From the NCBI GenBank assembly GCA_030432695.1, contig JAUILN010000019.1, positions 62,001 to 126,000 on the forward strand: a stretch of DNA of 64,000 nt, in the 5' to 3' direction. The stretch is from a bacterium. GTDB taxonomy: Bacteria; Planctomycetota; UBA1135; UBA2386. Below the pieces are notes generated by a model. The model made no database searches. It had not been told where the DNA came from and saw nothing but the letters and a program-made list of their open reading frames with translations. A program made the translations under genes and the position numbers. Positions 9,025-17,736 of this stretch are shown here, one piece after another (the stretch's first letter is position 1; each line of letters opens with the position of its first letter).

Positions 9025-10388
9025 TCCTCGCCGTCACCCCACTCGCCGCCGCGGCGGTCCTGCTGGTCACCGCCGGCCTGATCCGCGCGACGCTCGATCC
9101 CGCGCGGGCCCGCAGGCGGGCCACTCAGGGGGCCACGCTGACCGCAGCGCTGACGATCCTCGTCGCGGTGGTCAGCGGGTTCCTCACCGGTCGCGGCCAC
9201 GGAGTGCTTCTCGACGGCGGCACCGAAGGGGCGTTGACCCTGACCCTGCTCCCGGCCGGACTGCTCTCGACCACCAACGCCGCGATCGGGATCGCTGGAC
9301 TGCTGGCCTGCGCGCTCGCGCCCTTGGCCAGCCACCCGCCGCGGACCCTGCGCCGCATGCTGTTGGTGCTGGCGGTGGCCCACGTGTTCGTCGCGACGAC
9401 CGAACCGTGGATCCTCGCAGCGCTCTGGACCCTCTCGGCGGCGCTGGCATGGCGAGAACTCCGGGCGACGGCAGACCATCGCGCGACCGCGCGGGTGTTC
9501 GGACTCCACCATGCGGTGTCGACCGCCTGCCTGGTGCTCGGCGCCGCCCTGGTGGCGACCGGTCATGGCGGCTGGGCGATCCCGCTGCTGCTCGCGGCGA
9601 TCGCGATCCGCGAGGCGATCGTGCCGGTACACGGCTGGTTCCCGACCTTCGTGGAACGCGCGCCGCTCGGCATGGTGGTGGCCTTCGCGGCACCGCAGCT
9701 CGGGGTCTACGCGCACCTCGAGCTGTTCACCGCGGGCCTGCCGATCGCCACCGCACACGGCGTCGCGGTGTTCGGCGCGGTCACCGCGGTGCTCGCGGGT
9801 GCACTGGGCACCGTGCAGACCGATGCACGGCGTGCGTTGGCCTGGCTGATGATGTCGCAATCGGGCCTGGTCGCCTTCGGATTGGAGAACAGCGAGCCGG
9901 CCGGTCAGATCGGCGCGCTGGTGACCTGGCAGGTGCTGGCGGTCGCCACGAGCGGCTTCGCGATGACCCTCGCGGCGCTGGAGGCCCGGCGCGGCACGCT
10001 GTCGCTGCACGGCCCCGGCGGCAGCTTCGCCCGCACGCCACGGATGGCGGTCGCCTTCCTGATCCTCGGCTTCGCCAGCGTCGGTCTGCCGGGCACGCTC
10101 GGTTTCATCGCCGAGGACCTGCTGGTGCAGGGTTCGGTCGAGGAGTACCCGCTGCAGGCCTTCGCGCTGATCATCGCGACTGCTCTGAACGGCATCACCG
10201 TGATGCGCTGCTTCTTCGCGCTGTTCTCGGGCTCGCGCAACCACGTCGGCGAACCGGATCTGGTCGGCCGGGAGCGCGTCGCACTGACGCTCGCGATCGC
10301 GGCGCTGGTATTCACCGGCCTGTGGCCGCAGGCGCTGCTGGCGCTGCACGAGACCGGCGCGGCGGTGCTGTCGACAGGCTCGCACTGA
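9021..10388 (+). CDS. Second NuoM/MrpD-like membrane subunit of the Dab operon
   Basis: A 455-aa polytopic membrane protein whose ATG overlaps the DabB stop. The antiporter fold shows in PVHGWFPTFVERAPLGM, TDARRALAWLMMSQSGL and VGLPGTLGFIAEDLL. Compared with DabB, two channel lysines are replaced by arginine (Arg197 and Arg270) and the WELVGL glutamate is absent (LWTLSAALAW instead), while a late glutamate typical of NuoM (Glu365) remains. The standard DAB pair has only one membrane subunit, so this extra subunit is unusual. It may be a structural or modified ion-path subunit. The hairpin at 10391 follows its stop directly and could end the transcript. Confidence 0.8.
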   Translation: MILAVTPLAAAAVLLVTAGLIRATLDPARARRRATQGATLTAALTILVAVVSGFLTGRGHGVLLDGGTEGALTLTLLPAGLLSTTNAAIGIAGLLACALAPLASHPPRTLRRMLLVLAVAHVFVATTEPWILAALWTLSAALAWRELRATADHRATARVFGLHHAVSTACLVLGAALVATGHGGWAIPLLLAAIAIREAIVPVHGWFPTFVERAPLGMVVAFAAPQLGVYAHLELFTAGLPIATAHGVAVFGAVTAVLAGALGTVQTDARRALAWLMMSQSGLVAFGLENSEPAGQIGALVTWQVLAVATSGFAMTLAALEARRGTLSLHGPGGSFARTPRMAVAFLILGFASVGLPGTLGFIAEDLLVQGSVEEYPLQAFALIIATALNGITVMRCFFALFSGSRNHVGEPDLVGRERVALTLAIAALVFTGLWPQALLALHETGAAVLSTGSH

Positions 10389-10390
10389 CC

Positions 10391-10429
10391 GAGTCTTCCA
10401 ACCGGTGCCTGGCAGCGGTTGGAAGACTC
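10391..10429. repeat. REP-like hairpin with GGTGCCTGGCA core
   Basis: Two perfect 13-bp arms, GAGTCTTCCAACC (10391-10403) and GGTTGGAAGACTC (10417-10429), enclose a near-palindromic 13-base loop GGTGCCTGGCAGC. It starts two bases after the stop of the Dab operon. A partial third copy of the arm follows at about 10433-10444. The same core with a different stem lies at 58286-58366, also right after a stop codon. It may act as a transcription terminator or belong to a dispersed REP family; no U-run follows. Confidence 0.75.
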
Positions 10430-10458
10430 GGCACCGGCTGGAAGGCTCCGGCTTGCCG

Positions 10459-11946
10459 TCAGCGTGGGCGGCGGCGGACTTCGAAGCAGGTGAAGCTGCC
10501 GGACTGGACCCGCTCCAGCACGTAGTCCGCCTCGAGGTGACGTAGCAGGCGATGGTCGAGATCGATCAGGACCTGGCGAGCCCGTTCGCTCAGGAACACC
10601 GCCCCACCGCCGGCGGTCGCCGCCGCGTGGCTCTGGTCGAACTGCAGGAAGGCCTGCTCGTCGGTCATCCCGACCTGCTGCTCGACCATCGTCTCGATCC
10701 GCACCACCAGCAGCTCGCCGTGCTCCCGCAGCACCGGTGTGGCCTCGCGGTGGTCGCTGAGGATGAACGCGGCCGGCCGGTCCTCGACCAACGCCATCAC
10801 ATCGGCGACCACGACTTCCTCGCCGAGCGCTGCTTCGTGCTGCCAGACCAGACCGATCCCCAGCCCGAGTCCCAGCATCGCACCCACGCCGAGGAGCCGC
10901 GCACCGACCTGCCGGAAAGCCAGCCAGGTGGCCGGCAGCGCCAACGGCAGGAAGTAGGCCCCGTGCTCGACGATCCTCGGGCCGAGATACACGAACGCCA
11001 GCGCCAGGTAGGGCAACGACGCAACGTGCAGCGCAAGGGCCTCACGCCGGAAGCCCGGCCGGAACAGGGCGACCCCGGCAGCCAACGACACCGGCGCGAA
11101 CGGCAGGAGCCACTCGTCCCAGACCGTCCACGGCAGATGCGGCAGCGTGTCGACGGTGAGCCGCCCGAGGACCACGCGCGCCGACTCCGCGCCGGACGCC
11201 TGGGCCTCGCCGCCTACCAGCGCAACCAGGCTCGCCCACACGGCCCCGTGGGCAAGGGCACCGACCGCGCCCCACGCCAGCAGCGTTCGCGGCCGCAGGA
11301 CCTCCGGCCGCTGCACGACCACGAACAGCGCCACCGCGATCGCCAGCAGGTGCCCGCTGGCGTGCACCGAGGCCGCGAGACCCGTCGCGACCGCGAACAC
11401 TGCGCAACGACCGAGGGTCGGCGACCGCACCGCGTGCGCCGCGGCCCACCACGCCAACCCCGCGAAGGCGAAGAACACGCCGTGCACCTCGATCACCGTC
11501 GCGAAGAACACCACCGCCGGCACGCCGGCGACCGCGAGCGCGCAGGCCACGGCGCCGGCACGCCCGGCACCCAACACCGCCGCGGCACGATGGTGCAGCA
11601 GCACTCCGAGCGCCGCACCGACCCCCGACGCCAGCGTCATCGCGTCGAACAGCTTCAGGCCGAGCATCTCGCCCAGCCGCGCGAAGCCGGCTACCAACGG
11701 TAGGTACAGCACGTGCGCGAAGTGGCGGGTCTCGCCACGCGCGACGCTCATGTAGAACGTCTCGCCGTCGTACAGGTAGAACCGGTCCTGGCCGAGCAGC
11801 GCGTAGACCAGCAACGCGCCGAGCGCGCAGAGCACGCCGTCGAGCCAGCGAGCGCGCGAGGCCGACGGCCCACCGTAGGAAGGGGCGCCGGAAGACGGGA
11901 CACCGGAGGAAGGGGACCCGGAAGGAAGAGACACGGGATCGGTCAT
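10459..11946 (-). CDS. Polytopic membrane protein, GT-C glycosyltransferase-like
   Basis: A 495-aa protein with a Ser/Pro/Gly-rich N-terminus (repeats of SSG/PS) and about ten hydrophobic segments. The first luminal loop carries QDRFYLYDGETFY, where acidic residues after the first membrane helix are typical of GT-C enzymes (dolichyl- or polyprenyl-phosphate-sugar users). A C-terminal soluble part (about 385-495) includes AAFILSDHREATPVL. Start MTDPVS at 11946 was preferred over the upstream MRRQ because it precedes the low-complexity linker directly. It converges on the Dab operon and diverges from the gene at 12068. Function in glycan transfer is inferred from topology only. Confidence 0.65.
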   Translation of the reverse strand: MTDPVSLPSGSPSSGVPSSGAPSYGGPSASRARWLDGVLCALGALLVYALLGQDRFYLYDGETFYMSVARGETRHFAHVLYLPLVAGFARLGEMLGLKLFDAMTLASGVGAALGVLLHHRAAAVLGAGRAGAVACALAVAGVPAVVFFATVIEVHGVFFAFAGLAWWAAAHAVRSPTLGRCAVFAVATGLAASVHASGHLLAIAVALFVVVQRPEVLRPRTLLAWGAVGALAHGAVWASLVALVGGEAQASGAESARVVLGRLTVDTLPHLPWTVWDEWLLPFAPVSLAAGVALFRPGFRREALALHVASLPYLALAFVYLGPRIVEHGAYFLPLALPATWLAFRQVGARLLGVGAMLGLGLGIGLVWQHEAALGEEVVVADVMALVEDRPAAFILSDHREATPVLREHGELLVVRIETMVEQQVGMTDEQAFLQFDQSHAAATAGGGAVFLSERARQVLIDLDHRLLRHLEADYVLERVQSGSFTCFEVRRRPR

Positions 11947-12067
11947 CGGAGGCGAGGACAGCCTGCAAGCTGCCCGTTGCCGGCGCACGCAGATTCTCGA
12001 CCCGCCTGACCTCCGCCCCCACTCCCCCTACCCTTCCTCGCGTCCTCGCACCCGCACCCACGATCCC

Positions 12068-14158
12068 ATGCGACATCTGTTCCTGAGCGCCGCGATCCTG
12101 CTGGCCACGGTCGCGGCCACGCAGAACCCCGGCCCGCCTCCACTCGGCCACGCCCACGCGCACAACGACTACACCCACGATCGCCCGCTGCTCGACGCGC
12201 TCGACCGCGGCTTCCAGAGCGTGGAAGCCGACGTCCATCTGGTCGACGGCGAACTGCTGGTCGCGCACGACCGTGAGGATTGCGACGCGAGCCGCACCCT
12301 CCGCGCGCTCTACCTCCAACCGCTCGCCGAGCGCGTCCGACGCCATGGCGGCCGCGTTCATCCCGGTGGCCCGCTCGAGTTCCAGCTGCTGATCGACCTG
12401 AAGTCCGACGGCGAACCGACCTACCGGGTACTCCGCGAGCAGCTCGCCGAATTCGCGCGGATGCTCACCCGCTTCGACCGAAGCCCCCGCCGCCGCGGAG
12501 CCGTCCTGGTGGTCCTGAGCGGCAACGCCCCCGACCGGACCGTGGTCGCAGATCCCGAACGGCTCTGCGCCCTCGACTTGTGGGTCGACGAACCGGATCT
12601 CGGCGCGGACGTGCACCCGCTGTTCAGCACCAGCTGGCGGAAGCACTTCGCCTGGGACCCCGCCGCGCCGGGCCTGTCAGCGGAGCAACTCTCGCTGCTG
12701 CGCCGCTTCGTCGCCACCGCCCACGCCGCCGGCCGCCGAGTCCGCCTCTGGGCGACCCCCGACGACCCCGCGCTCTGGTCGCTGCTGCTCCGTGAAGGCG
12801 TGGACTGGCTCAACGTCGACGACCTCGATGCGGGCGCTGCCTTCCTGCGCGGGCCCGGCGCGAGGCTGCACGAACGTGCCTCGATCGACCGATTGCTCGA
12901 CGACCGCTTCGGCGACCCCGCCGCGACCGACCGTCTCGCACAGCGCCTGGTCGACGACGGCCTGGCCTGCGCCGAGATCGAGCGACTTCTCGCCGGACCT
13001 CGGGTCACCGTTTCCCGCCCGGCCAACCTGCCGCGCGGCAAGCTGATCGGCGACATCCCACTGGTCTGCGAGCACGTCGACTACGAGACGGTGTTCCTGC
13101 TCTACGTGCCGACCACGCTCGCCGAGGACCGCCCGGCACCTTTGGTGGTCGTGGGCCACGGCGGCAACAGCGCGATGGACCGCGACTATGCACGCCGCGC
13201 CGCCGCAGGTGGCACCGTGCCCTGGATCGCCGAGGCGGAGCGCCACGGCTTCGTGCTCGCCGCACCGCTCACCGGCCGTGGCTGGCTCACGATCGGCAAC
13301 TCGGTGGTGCTGTCGCTGGTCTCGGAGCTGAAGCGTTGGTTCCACATCGACCCCGACCGCGTGCACGTCACCGGTCACTCCATGGGTGGCCACCTGAGCT
13401 GGCGGACCGCGCTGTCGATGAGCGACCGCTTCGGGGCGATCGCGCCGATGAGCGGCGGCTACGACTACGTCGAGCGCAATCAGATCCGTCGCCTGTGGAA
13501 CACCTCCGGCTACGCGACCTTCGGCCGCCGCGAACCGTACGGCATCGCCGACCACAACCGCCGCATCCGCGATTGGCTCGTCGAGCACGCCTACCCGTGG
13601 ACCGTGGTCGAGAAGCCGGGTGGTCACGAGATCTTCGCCGACGAGATGCCGAAGGTCGCCGCGTTCCTGATGGAGCATCCCCGCGTTCCCTGGCCGGAGG
13701 TCGTCTACTTCCAGCTCGGCGCCGACCCGCACTGGCAAAAGGCCGCCAACCTCGACACCTGGGATCGCCAGCACACCTGGAACCCGGAGCGGCCGATCCG
13801 CCAATCGATGTCGCATTGGCTGCAGCCGCTGCCACGCCCCGACCTGCCGGAGGGCACCACCCAAGAGGCGGTCGCGCGCGTCGACCGATCCACCAACACC
13901 ATCGAGGTGGTGTCACAGGGCGTGCGCGGATTCACCGTCGACGCGCATCCGCAGCTGCTCGACCTCGAGCGCCCGATCCGCATCGTCGCCAATGGCGTGA
14001 CCTGCTTCGCCGGCCGGATCACGCCCGATCCGCGCTGCATGCTGGAGACGGCGCGCGCCTACGACGACCGCGGCCGCAGGCCCTGGGCCCGGATCGAGTG
14101 CGCGGTGGCTACGGACCTTCCGGTACCCGAGCCGTCGGCATTCCGGGCAGACCGGTAG
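12068..14158 (+). CDS. Secreted fusion: PLC/GDPD-like phosphodiesterase domain plus alpha/beta-hydrolase
   Basis: A 696-aa exported protein (signal peptide MRHLFLSAAILLATVAATQ). Residues 25-260 resemble the PLC-like TIM barrel of AIM6/GDPD-type proteins: HAHNDYTHDRPLLDAL, FQSVEADVHLVDGELLVAHD and LLIDLKSDGE carry the usual His/Glu/Asp positions. Residues 330-545 form an alpha/beta-hydrolase of the PHB-depolymerase/esterase type with VVVGHGGNS, nucleophile Ser in VTGHSMGGHLSW and a late His in EKPGGHEIFADE. A C-terminal beta-rich region (about 550-690) ends the protein. The fusion would let one periplasmic protein cleave a phosphodiester and an ester, for example in lipid or glycerophosphodiester breakdown; that is inference. 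Confidence 0.82.
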   Translation: MRHLFLSAAILLATVAATQNPGPPPLGHAHAHNDYTHDRPLLDALDRGFQSVEADVHLVDGELLVAHDREDCDASRTLRALYLQPLAERVRRHGGRVHPGGPLEFQLLIDLKSDGEPTYRVLREQLAEFARMLTRFDRSPRRRGAVLVVLSGNAPDRTVVADPERLCALDLWVDEPDLGADVHPLFSTSWRKHFAWDPAAPGLSAEQLSLLRRFVATAHAAGRRVRLWATPDDPALWSLLLREGVDWLNVDDLDAGAAFLRGPGARLHERASIDRLLDDRFGDPAATDRLAQRLVDDGLACAEIERLLAGPRVTVSRPANLPRGKLIGDIPLVCEHVDYETVFLLYVPTTLAEDRPAPLVVVGHGGNSAMDRDYARRAAAGGTVPWIAEAERHGFVLAAPLTGRGWLTIGNSVVLSLVSELKRWFHIDPDRVHVTGHSMGGHLSWRTALSMSDRFGAIAPMSGGYDYVERNQIRRLWNTSGYATFGRREPYGIADHNRRIRDWLVEHAYPWTVVEKPGGHEIFADEMPKVAAFLMEHPRVPWPEVVYFQLGADPHWQKAANLDTWDRQHTWNPERPIRQSMSHWLQPLPRPDLPEGTTQEAVARVDRSTNTIEVVSQGVRGFTVDAHPQLLDLERPIRIVANGVTCFAGRITPDPRCMLETARAYDDRGRRPWARIECAVATDLPVPEPSAFRADR

Positions 14159-14288
14159 CCGCAGCGTCGATTCCGGGGACGGTTCCCCGCGCGGCGTTCA
14201 AGATCGCGACGACGCGGCGCCGATGCCTCCTGGGTCCGATGAGCCACCGCGACGTTGCGGTGACGTCGCGACGACGAGGAGAGACCAA

Positions 14289-14786
14289 GTGGTTCACAAG
14301 CGCTACCGGGATCCGTCGATGGGATACGACCGCCGCAATGCCCGCGAGGAAGAGCGGGCCGTCATCGAAGAACAGCTCCAGGACGCGAGCGACATGGCAG
14401 CCGTCCTCGGACTCGGCGAACCCGCCGGCGCATCGAACGCGCTGGCCGAGCGGATGTCCGCCGCGGCCAGCGAGCTGCGCAACAACGACCTGAAGGCGGA
14501 GGTCGCGCGCGATGCGGTCGCCGACCTCGACATGGACTCGCTGGTCGGCGGAGCGGCGGCGCAGTCGGCGATGGCCTCCGAAGCCAATGCAGGCTTCGCG
14601 TTCGGCGCGGCGAGCACGCCGGAACCGCAGCAGCCGAGCGCGGGCCAGCAGGCCGAGGCGCTGTTCGACGGCATGAAGGTCGAGACGCCGAAGGTCACCC
14701 AGGTGAACCGCGGCGAGAGCACCCGCGGCCGCGCCGCGAAGTCCGACGGCCTGCTATCGAAGCTGATGAGGATGCTGCGCGGCTGA
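14289..14786 (+). CDS. Hypothetical acidic Ala-rich small protein
   Basis: Read from GTG at 14289 this gives 165 aa (MVHKRYRDPSMGYDRRNARE). The GTG is preferred to an in-frame ATG at 14223 because a good Shine-Dalgarno (GAGGAGAG, ending about 6 bases upstream) precedes it and the extra N-terminus would be Arg/Pro-rich. The protein has a charged helical first part, an Ala/Gly/Met-rich middle, a Pro/Gln linker and a basic C-terminus (LLSKLMRMLRG) that could be amphipathic. No family recognised and no signal peptide, so probably cytoplasmic. Confidence 0.7.
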   Translation: MVHKRYRDPSMGYDRRNAREEERAVIEEQLQDASDMAAVLGLGEPAGASNALAERMSAAASELRNNDLKAEVARDAVADLDMDSLVGGAAAQSAMASEANAGFAFGAASTPEPQQPSAGQQAEALFDGMKVETPKVTQVNRGESTRGRAAKSDGLLSKLMRMLRG

Positions 14787-14863
14787 GGCCGCGCGCGGCG
14801 CTCGGATCGTACCCGCAGACCCGACCGACCGCCGGCAGTGCCGGGTCGGCGGGGATCGTGTCG

Positions 14864-15013
14864 CTACGGCCGTTGGACGAATCCGCGGGGATGCCCGACT
14901 GAATCGTGGTTGTCGCTGCCGTCGACGTTCTCCGTAGCCGCAAGGCTGGTGAAGACGTCCTGGGCAGGAAGGACGGAGGCGCTGGCGAGCAGCGCGAGGT
15001 GGAAGATGCGCAT
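14864..15013 (-). CDS. Possible tiny exported protein (49 aa)
   Basis: An ATG at 15013 opens a 49-codon frame that begins with a convincing signal peptide (MRIFHLALLASASVLPAQ), with the A-Q end seen in other exported proteins of this window, followed by about 30 polar residues and TAG at 14864. It lies 45 bp after the membrane protein of the sigma-factor operon on the same strand. No clear ribosome site is seen. It could be a small secreted peptide or the remaining 5' end of a decayed gene. Confidence 0.4.
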   Translation of the reverse strand: MRIFHLALLASASVLPAQDVFTSLAATENVDGSDNHDSVGHPRGFVQRP

Positions 15014-15058
15014 GGCGGCGGGCAGTCGCGACGCCCCGCACTTCGTGGCCTCGGAAGA

Positions 15059-16966
15059 TCACCGCGATTCGCGAGCGGCCGGTTCGCCCTCGAGTGACCC
15101 GGCTCCCACGGGGTCCGGTCCGGGAGCGCGCCAGGTGACGATCACCGCGAAGCCGGCCACGATCAGCACGACCCAGAACTCCACCGACGGCAGACCGGCC
15201 CAGGGGCCGACGTCGTGGGCACGTGGGCCCAGGGCACGGTCGAGCAAGGCGCGCTGCGCCAGAACGTGGAAGTCTCCGATCGACACGTATCCAGTTGACC
15301 GGCAGTTCGCGTCCTCGATCCGCGCGGCGATGCGGTTTCGCCACGCCTCGAGGTCGACCGTCTCGGGCGCACCGACGCGCGCGATCAGCAGCGCGGCGTA
15401 GAAGTCCGCCTCGTCGCTCCACAGCGCCTCACCCTCATCGGAGCGTCCCGGCGTGAAGCCTGCGCGCCCCTCGGGATCCAGGTTCGGCAGCCAGGTCGCT
15501 GCGAGCAGCGCGTGCAGTCGGCTCGAGGCCGCATCGACCAGATCCTCCCGCCCGAGCGCTTCGAGGGCCCAGACCAGGAAGCGGGCATCCTCGAGTGCAC
15601 CGAACTCCGAGCCATCAGGGAAGGAGCGCACCAGCACCTCGGCCAGGGCGTCCCGCTCCCCGCGGTCGGTCTGCTCGGAGACGACGAACGCCAGGAGTTC
15701 GATACCCCTGATGCGGAAGCCGGGCAGCGCGTCGGTCGCCGGGGTCGACAGCATCTGCCGTTCGATCGCCGGGTCGCGATGCGGCTCCAGCACTCCGGCT
15801 GGCAGGTATCCGGCCAGCGCCGCGGCGGCCAGCAGCGACCGATTAGGGTAGGACTCACCGCATTCCGCCACGACGAGCCCCTCGAATCCCGACAGGGGAC
15901 AGTCGAGGCCCCCGACGACCACCGGGTCGGCAACGCTCTTCAGGTAGTGATCCTGCAGGTCCGCGGGCCCCTCGGTGAACAGCCGCTGCAGACGCCCCTC
16001 GATCGGCCCGTGCACGACGCGGGTCCAGATCGGGTGGCCGATCGCGAGTGCCAACGCGGCCGCGATCGGCAGACCTCCGAGCAGGAGCCCGCCGAGCGCG
16101 ACCAGTCGCTCGGTCCGACCGAGCTCGCCGAGGCCGGGGATCCGGATCCGCGAGCGCCCGAACGGCGGTAGCCCCCAGGCCAACCAGCCACAGGCGGCTC
16201 CGGCCACGACCAGCACGAGCGGACCGAGCGCCCGCCAGAAGGGACTCGCGGTCGCGCCGGCAGCGTGGGTCAACGAGTTCACCTGCAGGGCGCCGAACAG
16301 CAACGCCACCGCACACGCCGCGCCAACCGAACGACGGTCGGCCCGACCGATCCGGCTCAGCTCGGTCACGACCACCAGCAGGTAGATCAGCAACGCGGCT
16401 GCGAACATCCCCAGCGACTCGGTGGGTGCAAGAACGGTGATCGCGGGGATCACCAACATGAATGCCGGCCAGGCCCAGCGCAGGCGCGCGCTCCACTGCA
16501 TGTGCGCGAGGAGTTCCGAACGCGCCTCACGAACTCGGGAGGCATCGGGACGACCGATCGAGCGGAGCCCGAACCAGGCGATCGCCACCACTCCGACCAG
16601 CATCGCGAGCGGCAAGGTGAGCGCCAGCGGCACGACCTTCCAGCCGAGCTTCACTCCCACCGGCGTCTTCAGCCCGCCAACCATCACCGGAGGCAACATC
16701 GCGGCAGCGGCGCGGAGCCAGGAATCACCGCGGAGCCAGGAATCACCGCGGAGCCGGGAATCACCGCGGAGCCGGGAGTCACGACGGTGAGTGCGCGGCC
16801 CACCGCCGTCGATGCGCCCGTGCACCTCGCGCAAGAACAGCTCGGTGGATCGGGTCTGGCGGGAACCGTTCACACGGTCGTGACGCGGCGCGAGTCCGCG
16901 GCGCAACAGCGCCTCGAGCTTCGGGTCGTCGTGGATCGCGTCCTGCTCGTGGGTCACGTCGTTCAT
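15059..16966 (-). CDS. Large membrane protein co-translated with the ECF sigma factor (anti-sigma-like role possible)
   Basis: A 635-aa protein whose ATG overlaps the sigma-factor stop (ATGA at 16963-16966). The N-terminal ~95 residues are cytoplasmic and charged and contain a repeated R-G-D-S-(R/W)-L motif (about 61-85). About eight hydrophobic segments follow (roughly 90-340), then a soluble region of about 250 residues (for example CGESYPNRSLLAAAALAGYL), and a last membrane helix near the C-terminus (EFWVVLIVAGFAVIV). Position and coupling suggest regulation of the sigma factor, but no zinc-binding anti-sigma motif (HxxxCxxC) is present. Function otherwise unknown. Confidence 0.75.
   Translation of the reverse strand: MNDVTHEQDAIHDDPKLEALLRRGLAPRHDRVNGSRQTRSTELFLREVHGRIDGGGPRTHRRDSRLRGDSRLRGDSWLRGDSWLRAAAAMLPPVMVGGLKTPVGVKLGWKVVPLALTLPLAMLVGVVAIAWFGLRSIGRPDASRVREARSELLAHMQWSARLRWAWPAFMLVIPAITVLAPTESLGMFAAALLIYLLVVVTELSRIGRADRRSVGAACAVALLFGALQVNSLTHAAGATASPFWRALGPLVLVVAGAACGWLAWGLPPFGRSRIRIPGLGELGRTERLVALGGLLLGGLPIAAALALAIGHPIWTRVVHGPIEGRLQRLFTEGPADLQDHYLKSVADPVVVGGLDCPLSGFEGLVVAECGESYPNRSLLAAAALAGYLPAGVLEPHRDPAIERQMLSTPATDALPGFRIRGIELLAFVVSEQTDRGERDALAEVLVRSFPDGSEFGALEDARFLVWALEALGREDLVDAASSRLHALLAATWLPNLDPEGRAGFTPGRSDEGEALWSDEADFYAALLIARVGAPETVDLEAWRNRIAARIEDANCRSTGYVSIGDFHVLAQRALLDRALGPRAHDVGPWAGLPSVEFWVVLIVAGFAVIVTWRAPGPDPVGAGSLEGEPAARESR
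16713..16784. repeat. 18-bp tandem repeat, four units, inside a coding region
   Basis: Four units of 18 bp (16713-16730, 16731-16748, 16749-16766, 16767-16784); the first two are identical and the others differ by one to a few bases. The unit is a whole number of codons, so it duplicates the hexapeptide R-G-D-S-(R/W)-L in the N-terminal tail of the membrane protein without breaking the frame. Confidence 0.9.
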
Positions 16967-17547
16967 CGCTCCACCTCGCCGCCCTCGACGGTCTGCGCCA
17001 CGGCACTCCGATCGGCGCCTTCGCGCGGCATCTCCATCTCCTCCAACCTGGCCGCGAGCAGTTCCCGCAGCCTCATGCGTCCCTTGCGCAGCCGGTTCTC
17101 GACCGCCTTCTCGGTGATGCCGAGGAGCCCCGCGACGTCGCGGGTGCTCGCCTCGTCGATGTAGAACATCCACACCACCTCGCGCTGCCCGGGAGGCAGG
17201 CGACGCACGGCCGCGCGCACCGCGACGGCCTCCTCGTCGAGCGCGACCAGCGCCTCGGGGGTGCCGGTCTCGCCTGCGGGCGTCGCGGCCTCGGAATCGA
17301 GGAGTTCGAAGCGACGCCTGGCCCGACACCGGAACGCCGCTCGGAGTGCGGTTCGCGTGAAGCCGCGCAACCAGGCACCGACGGCCTGGGGGTCGCGCCA
17401 GTCGCCGCGAAAGCGCTCGTGGGCCTGCCAGACGTCTACGAAGACGTCCTGGGCCACCGCATCGGCGGCCTCCGCATCGAGGCCGCGCGCCGCGCAGTAG
17501 CCGGCGATCGGCGCGCGCCATCGGAGAACGAGTTGATCGAGGTCCAT
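16963..17547 (-). CDS. ECF-type RNA polymerase sigma factor
   Basis: A 194-aa sigma-70 family protein of the extracytoplasmic-function class. Region 2 is visible in AADAVAQDVFVDVWQAHERF (about 31-50) and region 4 in LPPGQREVVWMFYIDEASTR followed by the helix-turn-helix DVAGLLGITEKAVENRLRKG (about 125-170). Start MDLDQLVLRW at 17547 is preferred to an upstream in-frame start because the extra residues are Arg/Pro-rich. It is followed without a gap by a membrane protein, the usual arrangement for a sigma/regulator pair responding to an envelope signal. It diverges from the DUF1579 gene. Confidence 0.92.
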   Translation of the reverse strand: MDLDQLVLRWRAPIAGYCAARGLDAEAADAVAQDVFVDVWQAHERFRGDWRDPQAVGAWLRGFTRTALRAAFRCRARRRFELLDSEAATPAGETGTPEALVALDEEAVAVRAAVRRLPPGQREVVWMFYIDEASTRDVAGLLGITEKAVENRLRKGRMRLRELLAARLEEMEMPREGADRSAVAQTVEGGEVER

Positions 17548-17736
17548 CGGGGTCAGCCGTGGTCGGCCCGGGCGGCGCGCCACCCCTCCGGATTCTCCGG
17601 AAAACCTCCGCCCGACCCGCGTGCGATCCGGCGACGGAGACCCGACGGTCGATCCACCGCAGGATCCGCGGCGCGGCAGCGGTTACGTTCCAGGAACCTG
17701 TCCCCGATCCCCCCGAAGCCCACAGACGAGAGCCCG

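Noticed and set aside
7651-10388. Fragment of a respiratory complex I operon
   Set aside because: Two NuoL/NuoM-like genes occur, but no quinone-module or NADH-module genes; the coupling to dabA points to inorganic-carbon uptake.
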